Shown in pieces: positions 6,212 through 8,493 of a stretch of DNA of 8,493 nt. Location: positions 1 to 8,493 of the forward strand of contig JAUWHT010000021.1 in assembly GCA_030605745.1 (NCBI GenBank), in the 5' to 3' direction. A program made the translations under genes and the position numbers. Below the pieces are notes generated by a model that was not told the DNA's origin, searched no databases, and worked only from the letters and a program-made list of their open reading frames with translations. Every line of letters starts with the position of its first letter. Position 1 is the first letter of the stretch. This stretch comes from Pirellulales bacterium (lineage in GTDB: Bacteria; Planctomycetota; Planctomycetia; Pirellulales; Thermoguttaceae).

Positions 6212-6301
6212 TCACTCCGGATACTGCTTGGTTTCCCGTTTCGTGGCCTTTCGGCTTGAGAAAATGCGGATGTTTACCGTGTTTGCATCAGGCAGTTTCA
6301 T
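6212..6301 (-). pseudogene. C-terminal remnant of a BrnT-like toxin
   Basis: A 29-codon ORF starts at ATG 6301, overlapping the stop codon of the DUF433 gene (ATGA), and ends at TGA 6212-6214. Its second half, IRIFSSRKATKRETKQY, matches the C-terminal signature of BrnT ribonuclease toxins (IRIxSxRKATxxExxxY, from recall). BrnT proteins are normally about 90 residues, so the N-terminal two-thirds with the catalytic residues is missing. The frame is open somewhat upstream of the ATG (TRSFSHPSDKWLK...), but that part does not look like BrnT. The intact antitoxin-like gene follows. Most likely a deletion fused the tail of brnT to the end of the DUF433 gene. Confidence 0.6.
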
Positions 6302-6537
6302 TTTGAGCCACTTGTCCGACGGATGCGAAAAACTCCTGGTGCAATTACAGCAAAGGCGTATGGTAGTGCTGCCTGAATTGCCTCGCGGGTCAACTGGGGA
6401 TGAGCGTCAAGAATCTGCTCGATGGTTTCACCAGCAGCTATCTTCTCTAAAATAAGTTCTACAGTGATGCGTGTCCCAGCGATGACCGGTTTACCCATCA
6501 TCACTTTCGGGTTTGATACAATCAATTGCTCTTGCAT
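6298..6537 (-). CDS. DUF433 family protein (VapB45-type antitoxin), altered C-terminus
   Basis: This 79-residue protein has the DUF433 core GKPVIAGTRITVELILEKIA (15-34), then the helix-turn-helix stretch ETIEQILDAHPQLTREAIQAAL (37-58). DUF433 proteins are DNA-binding antitoxins usually encoded directly before a PIN-like DUF5615 toxin. The start is ATG 6537, because GGGAGG at 6543-6548 lies five bases upstream; the GTG six bases earlier overlaps that site. The last 15 or so residues (APGVFRIRRTSGSK) do not resemble the usual family ending, and no DUF5615 gene follows. Instead its stop overlaps the start of the BrnT-like remnant. The gene was probably cut and given a new tail by a deletion that also removed its toxin (inference). 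Confidence 0.75.
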   Translation of the reverse strand: MQEQLIVSNPKVMMGKPVIAGTRITVELILEKIAAGETIEQILDAHPQLTREAIQAALPYAFAVIAPGVFRIRRTSGSK

Positions 6538-6542
6538 TTTCA

Positions 6543-6548
6543 CCTCCC
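6543..6548 (-). promoter_or_regulatory. Ribosome binding site of the DUF433 gene
   Basis: GGGAGG on the minus strand, five bases before ATG 6537. It decides the start, because an in-frame GTG at 6541-6543 overlaps the site and cannot use it. Confidence 0.7.
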
Positions 6549-6565
6549 ATAGTTAGTTCTGCCAC

Positions 6566-6616
6566 CTAAGATTGAACTCAGCGGCGGCTGTAAGCCATCC
6601 GCCGGAGTGATTTGTT
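6566..6616 (-). other. attC-like imperfect palindrome between the NOV_C gene and the TA patch
   Basis: CTAAG...ACTC-GCGGCGG (about 6566-6587) pairs imperfectly with CCGCCGG-AGT...GTTAG (6599-6616). The arm match (CTAA, ACTC, GCGG blocks) is interrupted by mismatches and two unpaired bases, and the central loop is about 11 bases. On the minus strand it starts near CTAACAAATCACTCC and ends GAGTTCAATCTTAGGTG, which resembles an integron attC site with R''-like CTAAC and R'-like TTAGGTG. The canonical G of GTTRRRY is C here. It lies at the 3' end of the upstream gene, where a cassette attC would be. Otherwise it is simply a hairpin terminator for that gene. Confidence 0.45.
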
Positions 6617-6655
6617 AGTTGCAGTCATGATCATAGTCGTCGAAAGTTCGTTTGC

Positions 6656-8493
6656 CTACAAAGCTTCAGAAACTTTCCAAACTTCTGCTGGAATGGTTAG
6701 TTTATCTTTCTTGCCAACATCCGCAGGATTTTTGACCAAATGAATGGTTGGCGAGTTCGGAATGGATGCAACAACACACAAATAGAAAGAACTCTTGTAC
6801 TTATCTGCTGCGTCCGCTTCATTCCCTGTCAATTCTACGTCTCGCTCGCCACTCACACCTTTGACCTCAACTTGGATTGGGGCACCATCGGGGGTTTCAG
6901 CTTGGATGTCAAAGCCAAAATTAAGTTTCTCAACGAGTTGGATGTTTTGAAATTTGGCTTTCAACTTATCGAGTGCAAAGTTGATGGCGAATTGCTCAAC
7001 GCCATTGTCTGGATTTTCTGTGGTGCCAGTAGCTTTAAAAAATTCACGCCAAGTCTTCAAGTCATCATCGCTGGGATCAGCTTTCAAGTAAGCGTTGTCA
7101 ATAAAGCTAAGTCCTGGGACAAAAGCCTGATGCGTTTCCCAATTCCCAAGAGGTTTGAATTCAGAAGAGAGGAAGACTTCTTTGCTGGTTTTGATGTTGC
7201 CTGACTTTGTCCTAACCCAAAGCTCGATACCAGAGCCGAGCTCAGCCCCAAGGATTTCTTTGCAGAGCTTGGTGAGGGATAATAATTCGTCGGGCGATGG
7301 TTGGGGCGACTTTGAGGAGATTTTTGGAAGAATCATTTCCTTACAGATAGTTTTTGCATCCAAGAGTTGAACGCCAACTAGACCTCTCAAAAATCCTCTT
7401 AGCTTTTTAGAGTCTTCGTCTATGGTAGTTGAGAGAACATCTGAATGGATTATTGGTTTAGAATTCTGCAAGAGGGAAGCTAATTCATTAAGTGCCGGAT
7501 TATCCGAGGTCAAGTCTGGAATGTAAACATCGCCCCCCTTTTTTAAGTCTCCTTGTGCAGTTAGGACCATGTCGTATTTGTGATAACCTAATGGTCTTTC
7601 GCGCCATGTGTAATAGAAATATTTTTCTTTAAGTGGATTGGCTCGTAACCACTTATAAAAGCCCGCAAACCACACCCCTGCATTTTGTTCTTCTGATTTG
7701 GTTTGGAGAAATTCCGAATTCTCAAGAAGATTCCAGCGATTTGCTTTTTCAAAAGGGTGCTTTTCCTGTTCGATAACTTTAGGATGGACTAACTTGAGGT
7801 TCTCTTTCCCACCAAAGGCGGGTGCAATCTCTTCTGGTTCGAACAGTTGGAAGTGAACGATATCATCAACAGCTTTCTGTGGCTCTGTGAGACGGACGAC
7901 CTCAGAGATTCTTGTCCACTTGTTATCAATGGTAAGAACAGAGTCGGTTGATGCAAGGTGTTTCTCGATAGGTTCAATAAGTTTGGGATAGAATAGCTTG
8001 TCGAAAGATTCTAACCCTTTGGAATGTGTGAACTCGAAGGCTGGCAAATATTGATACTTCCATGTGTCGTGTGTCTTGAAAGAAACGATTGCATCCAGAG
8101 ACAGTTTTTCTATTTCTTCGAGAATCCAATGGTTCCATTTCGCTTCGTAGTTCAAAGCATCACGACCCGGTTGCACAAGGAAGTCGGCCTGAATTGGAAA
8201 TTTCGCACCACTTGTTGCCTCGCCAAGCGGGAGGAAAGAATACACCCCACCATACATTGCTCCAGCTTCGCCTGGTGCGAGATTACCGTTCTTGTCGAGA
8301 GCAAAGCCAATTGCGATCTCCCGCTTGGTGACGTTGGCTCGATATTCCTGAGTTAGCCTGTCATTTTTGACCCAATTAGGGACATTAACATCGCGGCGGA
8401 AAAACTTGAATCGTCGTTCCTCGCCATTACTTTTCAGAGTTGAAATGCCTTCTCGATTTTCTCCGAGATTTTCGAGTGTCCAGTGTTCTTCAG
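6656..8493 (-). CDS. Sacsin/NO VEIN-like GHKL ATP-binding protein with C-terminal DUF3883 nuclease-like domain (5' partial)
   Basis: The frame is open from the right window edge to TAG 6656-6658, at least 611 codons; the start is outside. Numbering from an internal Met at 8257, upstream sequence includes FRRDVNVPNWVKNDRL and KREIAIGFALDKNGN. It is followed by GGVYSFLPLGEATSGAKFPI with QADFLVQPGRDALNYEAKWN (residues 3-42), the back part of the HSP90/sacsin-like ATPase module. The ATP-binding motifs themselves should lie upstream. A long middle region has no clear motif apart from W...FF..TGT near 403-412. The C-terminal 110 residues match DUF3883 (NOV_C): FGFDIQ (448-452), IQVEVKG (461-467) and LTGNEADAA (476-484). 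D450...E464-V-K466 fits a PD-(D/E)xK nuclease site. Such fusions are found in bacterial defence islands, so an anti-phage or DNA-processing role is possible but unproven. Base composition is clearly AT-richer than the pilT block, suggesting transfer. Confidence 0.75.
   Translation of the reverse strand, partial: EEHWTLENLGENREGISTLKSNGEERRFKFFRRDVNVPNWVKNDRLTQEYRANVTKREIAIGFALDKNGNLAPGEAGAMYGGVYSFLPLGEATSGAKFPIQADFLVQPGRDALNYEAKWNHWILEEIEKLSLDAIVSFKTHDTWKYQYLPAFEFTHSKGLESFDKLFYPKLIEPIEKHLASTDSVLTIDNKWTRISEVVRLTEPQKAVDDIVHFQLFEPEEIAPAFGGKENLKLVHPKVIEQEKHPFEKANRWNLLENSEFLQTKSEEQNAGVWFAGFYKWLRANPLKEKYFYYTWRERPLGYHKYDMVLTAQGDLKKGGDVYIPDLTSDNPALNELASLLQNSKPIIHSDVLSTTIDEDSKKLRGFLRGLVGVQLLDAKTICKEMILPKISSKSPQPSPDELLSLTKLCKEILGAELGSGIELWVRTKSGNIKTSKEVFLSSEFKPLGNWETHQAFVPGLSFIDNAYLKADPSDDDLKTWREFFKATGTTENPDNGVEQFAINFALDKLKAKFQNIQLVEKLNFGFDIQAETPDGAPIQVEVKGVSGERDVELTGNEADAADKYKSSFYLCVVASIPNSPTIHLVKNPADVGKKDKLTIPAEVWKVSEAL

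Noticed and set aside
6544..6655. Promoter for the DUF433 gene
   Set aside because: No convincing -35/-10 pair at proper spacing could be picked by eye.

Overview
The window looks like a piece of a bacterial genome, most likely a planctomycete or a relative (inference, moderate confidence). The reasons are a PEP-CTERM-anchored FG-GAP repeat protein, a PilT / GspE-like / CvpA-like gene row with weak or absent Shine-Dalgarno sequences, and many small dispersed hairpin repeats between genes. All convincing genes lie on the minus strand, so the row reads from right to left.

Right part (6656-8493): the AT-richer 3' part of a large ATP-binding (GHKL/sacsin-like) protein that ends in a DUF3883/NOV_C nuclease-like domain; its 5' end is outside the window. 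It is followed by an attC-like imperfect palindrome (about 6566-6616) and a small toxin-antitoxin patch (6008-6537). This patch holds a DUF433 antitoxin-type gene, a 29-codon ORF that looks like only the C-terminal tail of a BrnT toxin, and an intact BrnA-like ribbon-helix-helix antitoxin.

Middle part (2193-5873): a GC-rich block of three genes, a PilT-family ATPase with all ATPase motifs intact, a membrane-anchored GspE/PilB-like protein whose Walker A, Walker B and His-box motifs are all degraded, and a CvpA-like membrane protein. They probably belong to one pilus/secretion-related cell-envelope system. The gaps hold a five-run G-quadruplex motif, four compact GC hairpins (three in the pilT-gspE gap and one upstream of pilT) and a heptamer tandem repeat.

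Left part (1-2178): a mobile-element graveyard. A 701-bp IS-like element with perfect 18-bp terminal repeats carries an internally deleted, frame-broken transposase. Next to it a 97-bp palindromic MITE-like element cuts the 5' end of the PEP-CTERM FG-GAP gene. Just downstream of that gene lies a second MITE-like inverted repeat (179-279). At the window edge, reading off to the left, is the conserved leader peptide that typically precedes group II intron reverse transcriptases. No tRNA, rRNA or CRISPR array was seen.
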